A stretch of DNA of 64,000 bases, from positions 1 through 64,000 of the forward strand of contig CAIYYN010000008.1 in assembly GCA_903930435.1 (NCBI GenBank), written 5' to 3'. The notes beneath the pieces were generated by a model. The model ran no database searches. It saw only the letters and a list, made by a program, of their open reading frames with translations, and had not been told where the DNA came from. Each line of letters opens with the position of its first letter. Within the stretch, counting starts at the first letter, position 1. Shown one piece after another: positions 1 through 8,192 of this stretch. This stretch comes from an uncultured Hyphomicrobiales bacterium (GTDB taxonomy: Bacteria; Pseudomonadota; Alphaproteobacteria; Rhizobiales; Ancalomicrobiaceae). The translations under genes were made by a program, and so were the position numbers.

Positions 1-264
1 AGTAGCGGTGCTGCGGATACGATCAATCTCAATGGCAGTAATAATAGCGCAACCGGTTATGCGTCGAGTAGCGCGGCGGTCTCCACAACTGGATGGAGCG
101 GAAACTGGATCAATATCAATGGCACCGGCGATATTGGCACGTTCTTCCGAGTCGGAAAAGCCGACCAATGGAAGCAAGTGCTCACCCAAGCGCAGATCGA
201 AACGATCTTGAAAACCCAAGGCTACATGATGATGCGCTGTGGATACCTCGAGACACGTTGCTGA
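1..264 (+). CDS. sulfotransferase-like protein, C-terminal fragment (5' cut by window edge)
   Basis: Frame 1 is open from the first base to a TGA at 262-264, giving 87 residues without a start. The last third (FFRVGKADQWKQVLT, then a helix ending near MMRCGYLE) resembles the C-terminal end of sulfotransferase-family proteins, where an FFRxG..G.W...LT pattern precedes a final helix and a GYL motif. The preceding 50 residues are rich in Ser, Asn, Gly and Thr and are not recognisable. PAPS-dependent sulfotransfer would be the family role, but the cofactor-binding part lies outside the window. It could also be a degraded gene, since IS debris lies just downstream. Confidence 0.5.
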   Translation, partial: SSGAADTINLNGSNNSATGYASSSAAVSTTGWSGNWININGTGDIGTFFRVGKADQWKQVLTQAQIETILKTQGYMMMRCGYLETRC

Positions 265-480
265 ACGACTTGCGGTCGCCCATTTGCGGTCACATTCCCC
301 AAAATCGGAGAAGACAACCATAGCCACAATGCTCGCGATCGCAAAAATGAACCACGCGCTGTCAAGCAAAATCAGAATTCACGACCGTGACCGAATTTAA
401 TCGCCGTATAGGTTCATATCATTCCCAACAGTTCGAGTTAACACGCGACCATGAACGGCTCGAAGTCAAAAGCATCAAAG

Positions 481-587
481 CAGAGTAGCTTCGCAAACGA
501 GATCACAACAGCGCGCGCTCGGGGTGCCGGTCTCGGCCTGCTTCAGAACGACGGCCATCTGGGCCTCTGCGAACTTCGACGCTTCAT
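481..587 (-). pseudogene. IS3-family transposase OrfA, N-terminal remnant
   Basis: On the reverse strand an ATG at 587-585 begins MKR, and after a one-base shift the frame reads SKFAEAQMAVVLKQAETGTP and later CEATL. This follows the IS3 OrfA start (MKRSKF.EAQI..VLKQAE.GTP...C...GISEATFY). A one-base deletion between the third codon and SKF would explain the shift. The helix-turn-helix similarity ends around 481, with no OrfB and no terminal repeats, so this is a dead scrap. It marks old transposition activity beside the truncated genes around it. Confidence 0.5.
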
Positions 588-1041
588 CGAAGTCACCTTG
601 TCCCGCAACCGGGATCATAAATGGAAAATTCCAGTTCAAACTGGCCTAATTTACCAAGGGTACGTCACAATCACCCTCTTTGTCTAAGGGGATGCGGACG
701 TCAATTTTTCTCGGCAAGATATACGTGCCGATTTCGGTGAAGGTATGCCGTTTCACCAAAGCCCAAATCGTGGGTTTGAGGCGCAATATCCGGGGCCAGC
801 CCTGCATCCATATGCGGGTCTGTCGCATCGATCGGGAACTGGTACTGAACCCGTGGATCAGGCCTCGCAAACGATTGAAGCATGTCAAATCCGACACATT
901 TCCACGACCACATCACAAGCCCGCCAGTGAAAATCGCAAAGCGATGACGCAAAGAGGCTGAACCGGATCAGCATCTGATCAGCCAAGGCTGATCGCGCCT
1001 ACTGCCGTGCAGGCTCAGGCGTTACATTCATGATGAGTGGT
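588..1041. other. intergenic stretch without a recognisable gene
   Basis: Several short open frames overlap here on both strands, but none has a ribosome-binding site, a recognisable motif or convincing composition. I see no product I can support. It may be more insertion-sequence debris, as the IS3 remnant adjoins it. Confidence 0.4.
977..994. terminator. short perfect hairpin, possible terminator
   Basis: GATCAGCC (977-984) and GGCTGATC (987-994) form a perfect 8-bp inverted repeat. It lies about 50 bases beyond the stop codon of the reverse-strand gene ending at 1042. There is no T-run, so a role as terminator is only possible. Confidence 0.3.
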
Positions 1042-1662
1042 TCACGTAATCGTCCGGCTACTGCGGCGCATATGCGCCAGACCCACAATGGCCAGCGCAC
1101 CCATCAAGGCGGGGAGGCCTGTTCCTGCTATGGGGCCTGGTGCCGCGATGGAGGATTGTGCAAGTTGAACCGACACATTTTGCAGATAGTAATAGCCATT
1201 GTAATTATAGAATGAGAACGTCAGGTCCGTCGCGTTGGAGGTAGCTGTGAATGGGGTAGCAAAATTATAGGTGCCACTAACCGGCCCGCTTGACGTGTAA
1301 ACTGTCACGCCACCGATCGCAGCAGCGAAAGAGGAGTACTGGCTGGTGTAAAAGTCAGTGCCTGACGACGGAGTCGAAAGCTGAAAGCTGAAATCATAAA
1401 GGTTGCCAACGGTGGTTGCCAGGGTCTGCGACATCGTGGCGACGCTGTCCCACTGGCCTAATTCAGCTGTGTCACTATTGTTGAGTCCAGGGCCGACGAC
1501 ATTCCAGTCCCCGTTAAAGTTGCTGCCAAGTGTCCAGCCGGTAAAGTCTTTCGTCGCGAAATTGCCGTTGTTGACCAGTTCGGTGGCCGCCATCGCAGAC
1601 GGGGCGACAAGAAACCAGCACAATAGGCAAGAGACCAATACTGTCAGACCTGAACGACGCAT
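1042..1662 (-). CDS. secreted protein with PEP-CTERM-like C-terminal anchor
   Basis: 206 residues from an ATG with an AGGG ribosome-binding site just upstream; a TTG 18 bases earlier has no such support. Residues 1-25 form a signal peptide ending near PSAMAA. The mature part begins ELVNNGNFATKDFTGW, the usual opening of secreted PEP-CTERM proteins with a carbohydrate-binding-like beta-sandwich. It is rich in Ser, Thr, Tyr and Asn and low in charge. The C-terminus has a Pro-Gly-Pro turn, a hydrophobic helix (GLPALMGALAIVGLAH) and a terminal Arg cluster, a tripartite tail resembling exosortase-sorted anchors but with PGPIAG in place of PEP. No exosortase gene is in the window. Function unknown; probably cell-surface or matrix. 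Confidence 0.7.
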   Translation of the reverse strand: MRRSGLTVLVSCLLCWFLVAPSAMAATELVNNGNFATKDFTGWTLGSNFNGDWNVVGPGLNNSDTAELGQWDSVATMSQTLATTVGNLYDFSFQLSTPSSGTDFYTSQYSSFAAAIGGVTVYTSSGPVSGTYNFATPFTATSNATDLTFSFYNYNGYYYLQNVSVQLAQSSIAAPGPIAGTGLPALMGALAIVGLAHMRRSSRTIT

Positions 1663-2159
1663 CTTTCCCTCGTTACACAACTGAAAAAACTCAGACCCTT
1701 AGATCGATATTCTGACGTCGGGATGAGACTAGCCCTGAAAGATCATCATCCTATCCCGCAATTCCAAACTTTGTTCGCCACACCCCCTACAGTTACGCAG
1801 AATTCAAAATCGCGCAAAAATACAAGTGGTCTAAAACCAAGGGTTCTTGATCAAATCTACGCGCGTCATGCGAGCTTTCGTCTTGATCCGACTAGTGAAT
1901 TATTCATAATGGGTACATCGATTAGCGCAATACCGGATGAAACGGATAAATGATAAAATTGAAAAAATTTTCCAATGCTTCCGAGCTGTTAATCGGTCGG
2001 TGTCGGCGAATAGGAAGGCCAGCAAACATCTTGTCGAAGGGTGCGGCAAATAGCAGCAGATAACACGTCCACACCTTTGCCAAACGTGACACGTCTCCGG
2101 TGTGCGACCCGCTCCCGCGCATGACCTAACGGGCTTAACCGCTGACTGATCCGCTGAAG
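1663..2159. other. intergenic stretch without a recognisable gene
   Basis: Relatively AT-rich. Open frames on the reverse strand (about 1900-2120) code for Cys- and Trp-rich peptides with no family resemblance and no ribosome-binding site. It probably holds the promoter of the gene starting at 1662 and the downstream flank of the broken oxidoreductase. Nothing further can be supported. Confidence 0.4.
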
Positions 2160-2690
2160 CTGCAACATCTAACCAGCGTCTTGCGAGTAAATAGGCGTTC
2201 ATCGTATCGACCACGGATTAGATGGCGAGACCGTCCTGGAAATTGGGGAGAAGGCCGGATTCCCGACCAATGCCAGCAGGATTTCATGGGCGTCGATGGC
2301 CTTGAGATCGTTGAAACCAAGTCTGTGGCCTGGCGCTGGCACGAATTGACTGTCGAGTTCGTGGATTGGGGCGACAGGGATTGTCCCGAGACCTTGCTCA
2401 TGCACAGCATCGCCTCGCACTTAGTGCTGGAATTCGTTGGCGCGTTCCTGGTCGAACAGGATCGTTCCATCGGTCCCCATGCGTTGTAGTGCGACACGCC
2501 CCTTGCGTCCTAAAGTCGACCGATTGACCAAAGGCGGTCCCGCAAGTGCGCCTTCGAACCGCAATAGTACCTTCGCGATATCATTGCCTTCAAGGTCGCG
2601 TTCCCTACCATCGGCTGTTTTCAGCGACTTGAACGGCGCTGCGATGTCGACGTTCACTTCGATTGGCAGAGCGCGGAGTCTTTGCAGCGT
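2160..2690 (-). pseudogene. Gfo/Idh/MocA-family oxidoreductase, C-terminal half, broken
   Basis: The reverse strand encodes pieces that line up in order with the C-terminal domain of inositol-dehydrogenase-like NAD(P)-dependent sugar oxidoreductases. They are LLRFEGALAG, GTDGTILFDQERANEFQ, then FVPAPGHRLGFNDLKAID, then FQDGLAI and SVVDTMNAYLLARRWLDV. An in-frame stop at 2421-2423 interrupts the first pieces. A frameshift near 2240 is needed to reach the last ones, and a TAA sits where a Glu codon is expected between LAI and SVVD. The N-terminal Rossmann half is missing; upstream the frame meets a run of nine G (2694-2702). The original would have oxidised a sugar or polyol. It adjoins an equally broken sugar-isomerase gene, so a small sugar-catabolic operon has decayed here. 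Confidence 0.7.
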
Positions 2691-2804
2691 CGAGGGGGGG
2701 GGACAGCGAAGTCGTCAAGGGCACCCGTGCGCGGATCATCTCGTTGAGGTCCCTGGTGATCTGCGTCGGTCAGACAGCCGCCTGATCTGGTTTCGGGAGG
2801 AAGA

Positions 2805-3130
2805 ATGTCGCTCAATCTGCCCATTACCATCAACCATATGACCGCTCCCGAGCTTCATTACGAACAGCTTTTCGGGCTGGCAGCTCGCGTTGGTGGCATT
2901 GGCTTGGAACGCGAGAACGATCCGGCTACACCGCTCTTCAATGGTGACCCTGCTGAGACCGTTGCCGCTAAGGCGCGGGATCACGGCTGGCGCCTTGTGG
3001 GCCTGTCGCGGGTCAATCCGTTCAAGGACTGGTCGGACGAGGTACGAGGCAAGGTTGATGTGCTGATCCGCACAGCGAAGGCCGTTGGTGCGGAGACGGT
3101 CAGCCTCATTCCACGCCATCCGGTGCCTGT
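2805..3130 (+). pseudogene. sugar phosphate isomerase/epimerase (TIM barrel), N-terminal third only
   Basis: A good start (GGGAGG then ATG at 2805) opens a frame that begins ITINHMTAPELHYEQLFGLA and continues through VDVLIRTAKAVGAETVSLIPR. This is the typical first third of xylose-isomerase-like TIM-barrel proteins such as IolE/IolI relatives. The resemblance stops around 3115. The remaining two thirds, with the metal ligands, are missing. The frame then runs without a stop, through about 250 bases of unrelated sequence, into the GH2 gene. Such isomerases often sit beside Gfo/Idh/MocA oxidoreductases, as the remnant upstream shows here. Confidence 0.7.
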
Positions 3131-3190
3131 CGCCGGACTAGGCGATCCCGAGGGCGGCATCGATTATCGTCTTTGGGTGTCTTTATCATC

Positions 3191-3214
3191 GACAAGCGGT
3201 TCCACACGCTTGTC
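3191..3214. promoter_or_regulatory. inverted repeat upstream of GH2 gene, possible operator
   Basis: GACAAGCG (3191-3198) and CGCTTGTC (3207-3214) are perfect inverted arms with an 8-base spacer. One strand also reads TGGAACCGCTTGTC, close to the TGNAANCGNTT core of LacI-family operators. It lies 170 bases before the GH2 start, in the stretch that should hold that gene's promoter. No LacI-type gene is in the window. A role as operator is inferred. Confidence 0.35.
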
Positions 3215-3383
3215 GCTGACCGGACTGATCATTCATAAAGTCCGGGCGATCCAAAACGTCTGCGCCATCAGGATTATAACTGGACAAAATCCGGATTTCA
3301 GTATGACGAATGCCAAACGGGCGTTAGACTGGCCGCGAAATGCCCAAATGCATCAAGATCATGGGCGAAAAGCGGAGGAATGC

Positions 3384-5171
3384 ATGTCAATCGAATCCGA
3401 CGATCCCTATCATCATCTGCATGATGAGAACTATGCCGACGCATTTGTGCGTGGTCGCGTGGGCGCAAGCGATCTCATCACTACGTCCGGGCGTAATGTT
3501 CTGTCCCTGAATGGAGAATGGAACTTTGTCATTGACCCCTATGACGAGGGCTTGCGGCAACGATGGTACGCGGACGCACCGAAGCCAGTCACAGATTGGG
3601 CATTGCCGCGGGATTACGATGGCGGCGACTGGCAGAAGGTGCTGGTGCCGTCTTGCTGGAATGTCGTTAAGCCTGAGTGGTATCACTATGAGGGTGGTGC
3701 CTGGTACGAGCGCCGGGTTCATATCGAAAAGGCTCCGGGCGAGCGGCTCGTATTGACGATAGGTGCGGCACAATATGAAGCGCGTGTGTTCCTGAACGGG
3801 ATGTTCGTCGGCGCGCATCGGGGCGGGTCGACCCCGTTCACGCTTGATATCACCGACGCAGCGATCAACGGCGATAACCGCTTGATGGTTCAGGTCGACA
3901 ATTACCGGCGTGGTGATCGCGTGCCGATGCATCATACGGACTGGTTCAATTACGGCGGACTCTATCGCGATGTCGGACTGATGCGGCTGCCGGAGGTGCA
4001 TATCCGCGATTTCAGCGTTGCACTGGTCCCCGGAATGGATGGCAAGCGGATCAGCGTGGACATAGAGCTTTCCGCCGGGGTGGACGGCGTTGCCAAGCTT
4101 GAAATCCAGGGCCTGGCCGGTTGTCCCGGCGAAATAGCTGTCAGGAATGGCGTTGGTTCGCTGGAATTTGATGCTTCGCCTGAGCTTTGGCACCCGGATC
4201 ATCCGCGCCTCTATGACGTTGCGCTGGCCATCGGTGAGGATCGTGTCAGCGACCGTATCGGCTTTCGCGAGATTGCCGTTGTTGGCGAGCGTGTGCTGTT
4301 GAATGGCAAGGATATCTTCCTCTCCGGAATTTGTGTGCACGAAGATGACCAGATGCTCGGCAAGGCGACGAACGAGGCAGACATTCGCCGTCGATTTGCA
4401 GATGCGAAGGAACTCGGCTGCGTGTTCATGCGGCTGGCGCATTATCCGCATCACGAACTCGCAGCGCGAATTGCCGATGAGGTCGGCATCATGCTCTGGG
4501 AGGAAATTCCGGTTTACTGGGCGATCGACTTCACCAACCCGGATACGTTTGCGGATGCTGAGAACCAGTTGCTGGAGTTGATCCGGCGGGACCGTAATCG
4601 GGCCAGCGTCATCATCTGGGGGGTGGGCAACGAAAATGCCGACACCGACGAGCGGCTGAGCTTCATGGGTCGTTTGGCGGCTTCGGCGCGTCGCGCCGAC
4701 AAGACGCGGCTGATTTCAGCCGCCTGTCTCATCAACCGGCAGGAAATGAAGATCGAGGATCGCCTCGCCGCCCATCTCGATATCGTCGGTCTCAACGAAT
4801 ATTTCGGTTGGTATGAGCCGGATTTTGACGGGTTGCGCCGATTGCTCGCCAATTCCAATCCCGGTAAGCCGGTGATCATCACGGAAACCGGAGCCGATGC
4901 TGTCGCCGGGCTGCATGGCGATGACAAGACTTTCTTCACCGAAGAACTGCAGGTGCGGGTCTACCAGACCCAACTGGAGCTGCTGGCGACAGCGTCCTAT
5001 GTTCGGGGTATCACGCCGTGGATCCTCTACGACTTCCGGGCAGAGCGTCGCCAGACGACCTTCCAGCGCGGCTGGAACCGGAAGGGCCTGATCGCCGCCG
5101 ACAAGATAACCCGGAAAAAGGCGTTTGAGGTCCTCGCCGCGCATTATCGGGCACGGCGGCAGGTGGACTGA
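3384..5171 (+). CDS. GH2 beta-glucuronidase/beta-galactosidase-type glycosidase
   Basis: 595 residues, no signal peptide, so probably cytoplasmic and acting on imported beta-glycosides. The ATG at 3384 follows GGAGG at 3374-3378 with 5 bases between, which decides the start, although the frame stays open far upstream. The domains follow GH2 order: sugar-binding jelly roll (about 30-200, with SLNGEWNF and VPSCWNV), Ig-like sandwich (200-290), then the TIM barrel. The acid/base is Glu417 (WGVGNEN) and the nucleophile Glu501 (ITETGAD). The length fits the beta-glucuronidase branch better than LacZ-type enzymes, which exceed 1000 residues. Exact sugar specificity cannot be read. It is a single gene facing the Pot-type transporter operon, and it may hydrolyse what the neighbouring transporters bring in. 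Confidence 0.9.
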   Translation: MSIESDDPYHHLHDENYADAFVRGRVGASDLITTSGRNVLSLNGEWNFVIDPYDEGLRQRWYADAPKPVTDWALPRDYDGGDWQKVLVPSCWNVVKPEWYHYEGGAWYERRVHIEKAPGERLVLTIGAAQYEARVFLNGMFVGAHRGGSTPFTLDITDAAINGDNRLMVQVDNYRRGDRVPMHHTDWFNYGGLYRDVGLMRLPEVHIRDFSVALVPGMDGKRISVDIELSAGVDGVAKLEIQGLAGCPGEIAVRNGVGSLEFDASPELWHPDHPRLYDVALAIGEDRVSDRIGFREIAVVGERVLLNGKDIFLSGICVHEDDQMLGKATNEADIRRRFADAKELGCVFMRLAHYPHHELAARIADEVGIMLWEEIPVYWAIDFTNPDTFADAENQLLELIRRDRNRASVIIWGVGNENADTDERLSFMGRLAASARRADKTRLISAACLINRQEMKIEDRLAAHLDIVGLNEYFGWYEPDFDGLRRLLANSNPGKPVIITETGADAVAGLHGDDKTFFTEELQVRVYQTQLELLATASYVRGITPWILYDFRAERRQTTFQRGWNRKGLIAADKITRKKAFEVLAAHYRARRQVD

Positions 5172-5182
5172 GCGGGGCACGA

Positions 5183-5213
5183 GGGGAAGCGGCCGGTAAA
5201 TGGCTGCTTCCCC
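5183..5213. terminator. hairpin terminator between convergent genes
   Basis: GGGGAAGC (5183-5190) pairs with GCTTCCCC (5206-5213), with an inner GCC/GGC pairing. A C-run and then GTTTGTT follow on the forward strand. It sits between the convergent GH2 gene and the permease gene, so it can serve both. Confidence 0.55.
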
Positions 5214-5229
5214 CCCCGTTTGTTCAGTT

Positions 5230-6081
5230 CTAGGGCCGCTTGGCGCGCGTGACCATCTGCGTCGGATTGACGAAGCGGAGTGCCACCAGCAACCACACCA
5301 ACGTCGTCAGCATGTAAACCACGGCCATTGCGTCGATCGACTGGATCGCGCGCACACCTGCAGCAAAGACCGCGTAATAGAGCGCCACGACGAGCGTCTG
5401 GCTATCAGGGCCAGCGGTCAGGAACGTCAGTTCGAACATGGCGATGGTCCGCACTAGCACCAGAAGCAGCGCTGCCAGCGCGCCCGGCAACAGGAGCGGC
5501 AGCAGGACATGCACGAACAGTCGGAAGGTGTTAGCGCCGAACACACGCGCGGCATCTTCCACCCTTGGGTCGATCTGCTCGACGAACGGTACCATGACCA
5601 GGATCACGAAGGGCAGGGCCGGGACCAGATTGGCCAGGATCACGCCCGACATCGTACCGCCGAGGCCAGTCTTGTAGAGCACCGTGGCGAGCGGAATGCC
5701 ATAGGTGACCGGCGGCACCAGCAGCGGCAAGAGAAACAGCAGCATGACGATGCGTTTGCCGGTGAATTCCCGGCGGGCCAGTGCATAGGCCGCCGGAATT
5801 CCGATCAGTCCGGCGAGGAAGACGACCGCGAAAACGACCTCGAAGGTGGTTGTCAGGAGATCGCCAAGCTGGAATTCCTCCCAGGCAGACGCATACCAGT
5901 TTACGGTCCAGCCAGCAGGCAGCCATGTGCCCAGCCAGCGGGTGCCGAAGGAGCTGGTCATCACAGTCGCGATCAAGGCGAGCAGATTGATGACGAAGAA
6001 AATGGTCACCGCCCAGACGGTGGTGATCCAGGCACGACTGCCGAGTGTCCCAAGGACTGACTTTTGCGCGTTCATTGGCAT
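5230..6081 (-). CDS. ABC transporter permease (PotC/spermidine-putrescine type)
   Basis: About 283 residues with six predicted membrane helices. The cytoplasmic coupling loop has the EAA-type pattern VEDAARVFGANTFRLF followed by a LLP turn (about 180-203), as in Pot/Fbp-type importers. The ATG at 6081-6079 shares a base with the stop of the preceding permease (TGATG). Another ATG six bases in (6075) is better spaced from an AAAGG site and may be the true start. It is the last gene of the operon binding protein, ATPase, permease, permease. The substrate is unknown: Pot-type systems carry polyamines, iron, phosphonates or sulfonates, and nothing here decides among them. Confidence 0.85.
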   Translation of the reverse strand: MPMNAQKSVLGTLGSRAWITTVWAVTIFFVINLLALIATVMTSSFGTRWLGTWLPAGWTVNWYASAWEEFQLGDLLTTTFEVVFAVVFLAGLIGIPAAYALARREFTGKRIVMLLFLLPLLVPPVTYGIPLATVLYKTGLGGTMSGVILANLVPALPFVILVMVPFVEQIDPRVEDAARVFGANTFRLFVHVLLPLLLPGALAALLLVLVRTIAMFELTFLTAGPDSQTLVVALYYAVFAAGVRAIQSIDAMAVVYMLTTLVWLLVALRFVNPTQMVTRAKRP

Positions 6082-6977
6082 CAACCTTTGCCGCCACCGG
6101 CCGGGCCACGATAGAAAAGTGAGCGCGCCGCCAGCACGGCGCCAATGATAGCGAGCAAGACCACGCCCATGATCATCGCAATCGCGGAGGCGAGCGAATA
6201 ATCATATTGCTCGAAGGCCGCTTCATAAGCCGCGATGGTGATCACTCGCGTCGGCCCGGAGGGGGCACCGAGCAGTACCGCCGACGGGAAGACCGAGAAA
6301 GCCTGCACGAAGCCGAGGCAGAAGGTTACGGCGAGGCCGGGAACCAGCAACGGCAGCAGGATGTGCCGGAAGCGGGAAATAGGGCCTGCTCCGAGGGTTG
6401 CGGCTGCTTTTTCAAGTGTTGGGTCAATGCCGGTCAGATAGGACAGGACCAGCAGGAAGGTAAAGGGGAAGCCGGTGATCACGAGCGACAGGAACACGCC
6501 GGTGTAATTATGGACCAGCTTCAACGGTGCGGAGATCAGGCCGAACGTGATCAGGGTGCGATTGAACCAGCCCTGCGGGCCGAGGTAATTGAGCATGCCT
6601 TCGGCGACCAGCACGGTGCCGAGCGTGATCGGCAGAACCAGGATCGTCGTCAGCAGTCGCTGGTTCTTCATCAACCGGACCCGCAACGCAATCGGCACCG
6701 CCGTCGCCATGTTGAGGATCGTCACCGGGATCGACAGCCACAAGGTCTTTGAAATCGTTTCATAGAGAAACGGATCGGAGAAGAAGGTCTTGTAGTTGCC
6801 GAACACCGATCCATCCTTGGGATGGAACGAGAGCCAGAGACCATAGAAGAACGGATAGACGAAAAATCCAACCAACAGCAAGATCGCGGGCAACACAAGA
6901 AGCGTCACTCCATCGAAGCCGGCTGCAGACAGCCGCATTTTCAGCGGCAAATGGTGATTGCGCGCGGTGTCGCTCAT
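6081..6977 (-). CDS. ABC transporter permease (PotB type)
   Basis: 298 residues, with a cytoplasmic N-terminus and six membrane helices. The EAA-like loop LEKAAATLGAGPISRF followed by HILLP lies at about 189-210. Start ATG at 6977-6975 overlaps the ATPase stop codon by four bases (ATGA), so translation is coupled. It forms the heteromeric membrane channel with the next permease. Confidence 0.85.
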   Translation of the reverse strand: MSDTARNHHLPLKMRLSAAGFDGVTLLVLPAILLLVGFFVYPFFYGLWLSFHPKDGSVFGNYKTFFSDPFLYETISKTLWLSIPVTILNMATAVPIALRVRLMKNQRLLTTILVLPITLGTVLVAEGMLNYLGPQGWFNRTLITFGLISAPLKLVHNYTGVFLSLVITGFPFTFLLVLSYLTGIDPTLEKAAATLGAGPISRFRHILLPLLVPGLAVTFCLGFVQAFSVFPSAVLLGAPSGPTRVITIAAYEAAFEQYDYSLASAIAMIMGVVLLAIIGAVLAARSLFYRGPAGGGKG

Positions 6978-8038
6978 GTCGCCGCTCCGTCATAGAGGAG
7001 CACCTTTGCCGGTTCCGCGGCCAGCTTGACTGCAGTCCCAAAGTCAACCCGCTTGGGTGACCGGAAGAACAATTCGACGCCACCCGGACCACGGGCTGAA
7101 CCAAAGAAATTATGGCCACGGTATTCGCAGGCTTCGACAACGGCGTCGAGGCCGACGTCGGCGACGCACAGGTCATCAGGACGGATGGCAGCGACGGCCT
7201 CATCTCCAACCAATGTGCCGCGGATGCTACCTTCGAGCTGCGCACCCGCAACATCGATCGACGCCATACCGCCCGAGCGCGTCAGCACACGACAGGGAAT
7301 GCGATTACGGTAGCCCATGAAATCGGCGACATCGAGATGCAAGGGACGCTCGTAGAGATCTTCCGGCGTCCCGATCTGCCGGACTTCGCCAGCGCGCATC
7401 ACGACAATCCGATCCGCCAGCGACATGGCCTCATCCTGATCGTGCGTCACATAAAGCGTGATCGATCCAAGTCCGGCGTGAATGCGGCGGATTTCCTGGC
7501 GCATTTCAAGCCGGAGCTTGGCGTCCAGATTGGATAGCGGTTCGTCCATCAGAACCAGCGGCGGCTCGATGACAATGGCGCGCGCAATGGCGACGCGTTG
7601 TTGCTGGCCACCTGACAACTGGCCCGGCAATTTGTCGGCCTGATCCGTGAGCCGGACGGTGGCCAGCGCAGACTCGACGCGCTTGCCGGCCTCGGCCCTG
7701 GCAACGCCGCGCATCCGCAATCCGAAGCCGACATTGTCGCGGATCGTCATGTGCGGGAACAGCGCGTAGTTCTGGAACACCATGCCGAAGCCGCGCTCTT
7801 CCGGCCCAAGGACGTCGATGCGCGTCTCGTCAAGCCAGATCGAACCGCGCGTCGTCGGCAACAAGCCGGCGATGCAGTTGAGGGCCGTTGACTTGCCGCA
7901 GCCCGATGGGCCGAGCAGCGCCACGAATTCGCCGCGCTCGATGGAAAAATCAATTTCCTTCAGTGCGTTGTGGCGACCGAAATCCCGCCCGACGCGATCG
8001 AGACGCAAAGACTTGAACGATTGAAACGTTGCCGACAT
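6974..8038 (-). CDS. ABC transporter ATP-binding protein (PotA type)
   Basis: 354 residues. Walker [10 protein letters not shown] is at 43-51, the signature [14 protein letters not shown] near 141, and Walker [12 protein letters not shown] directly after. A C-terminal TOBE-like domain (about 240-354) is typical of Pot and sugar importers. It energises the two permeases downstream. The start ATG at 8038 has only a weak ribosome-binding site, and 150 bases separate it from the binding-protein gene. Confidence 0.9.
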   Translation of the reverse strand: MSATFQSFKSLRLDRVGRDFGRHNALKEIDFSIERGEFVALLGPSGCGKSTALNCIAGLLPTTRGSIWLDETRIDVLGPEERGFGMVFQNYALFPHMTIRDNVGFGLRMRGVARAEAGKRVESALATVRLTDQADKLPGQLSGGQQQRVAIARAIVIEPPLVLMDEPLSNLDAKLRLEMRQEIRRIHAGLGSITLYVTHDQDEAMSLADRIVVMRAGEVRQIGTPEDLYERPLHLDVADFMGYRNRIPCRVLTRSGGMASIDVAGAQLEGSIRGTLVGDEAVAAIRPDDLCVADVGLDAVVEACEYRGHNFFGSARGPGGVELFFRSPKRVDFGTAVKLAAEPAKVLLYDGAAT

Positions 8039-8192
8039 GGTGTGGGTGCCTGTTGCCGAAAAGCTGACATGAAAGAAGCCCGCCCGGACGCATGATCGCC
8101 GACCGGGCTGGACGTCGTGTTGATCGTCTCCGCCTGAACCCGCCGCCTCGACACAACGGCTGGATTCAGACGCGAAACCCTTGATTCAAAGA

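Noticed and set aside
2181-2489. Forward open frame of 102 codons over the broken oxidoreductase
   Set aside because: The reverse strand shows ordered Gfo/Idh/MocA motifs over the same bases, which explains the sequence better.
3387-4454. Reverse-strand open frame of 355 codons opposite the GH2 gene
   Set aside because: The forward GH2 protein has both catalytic glutamates and domain motifs; the reverse product is His/Arg-rich and unrecognisable.
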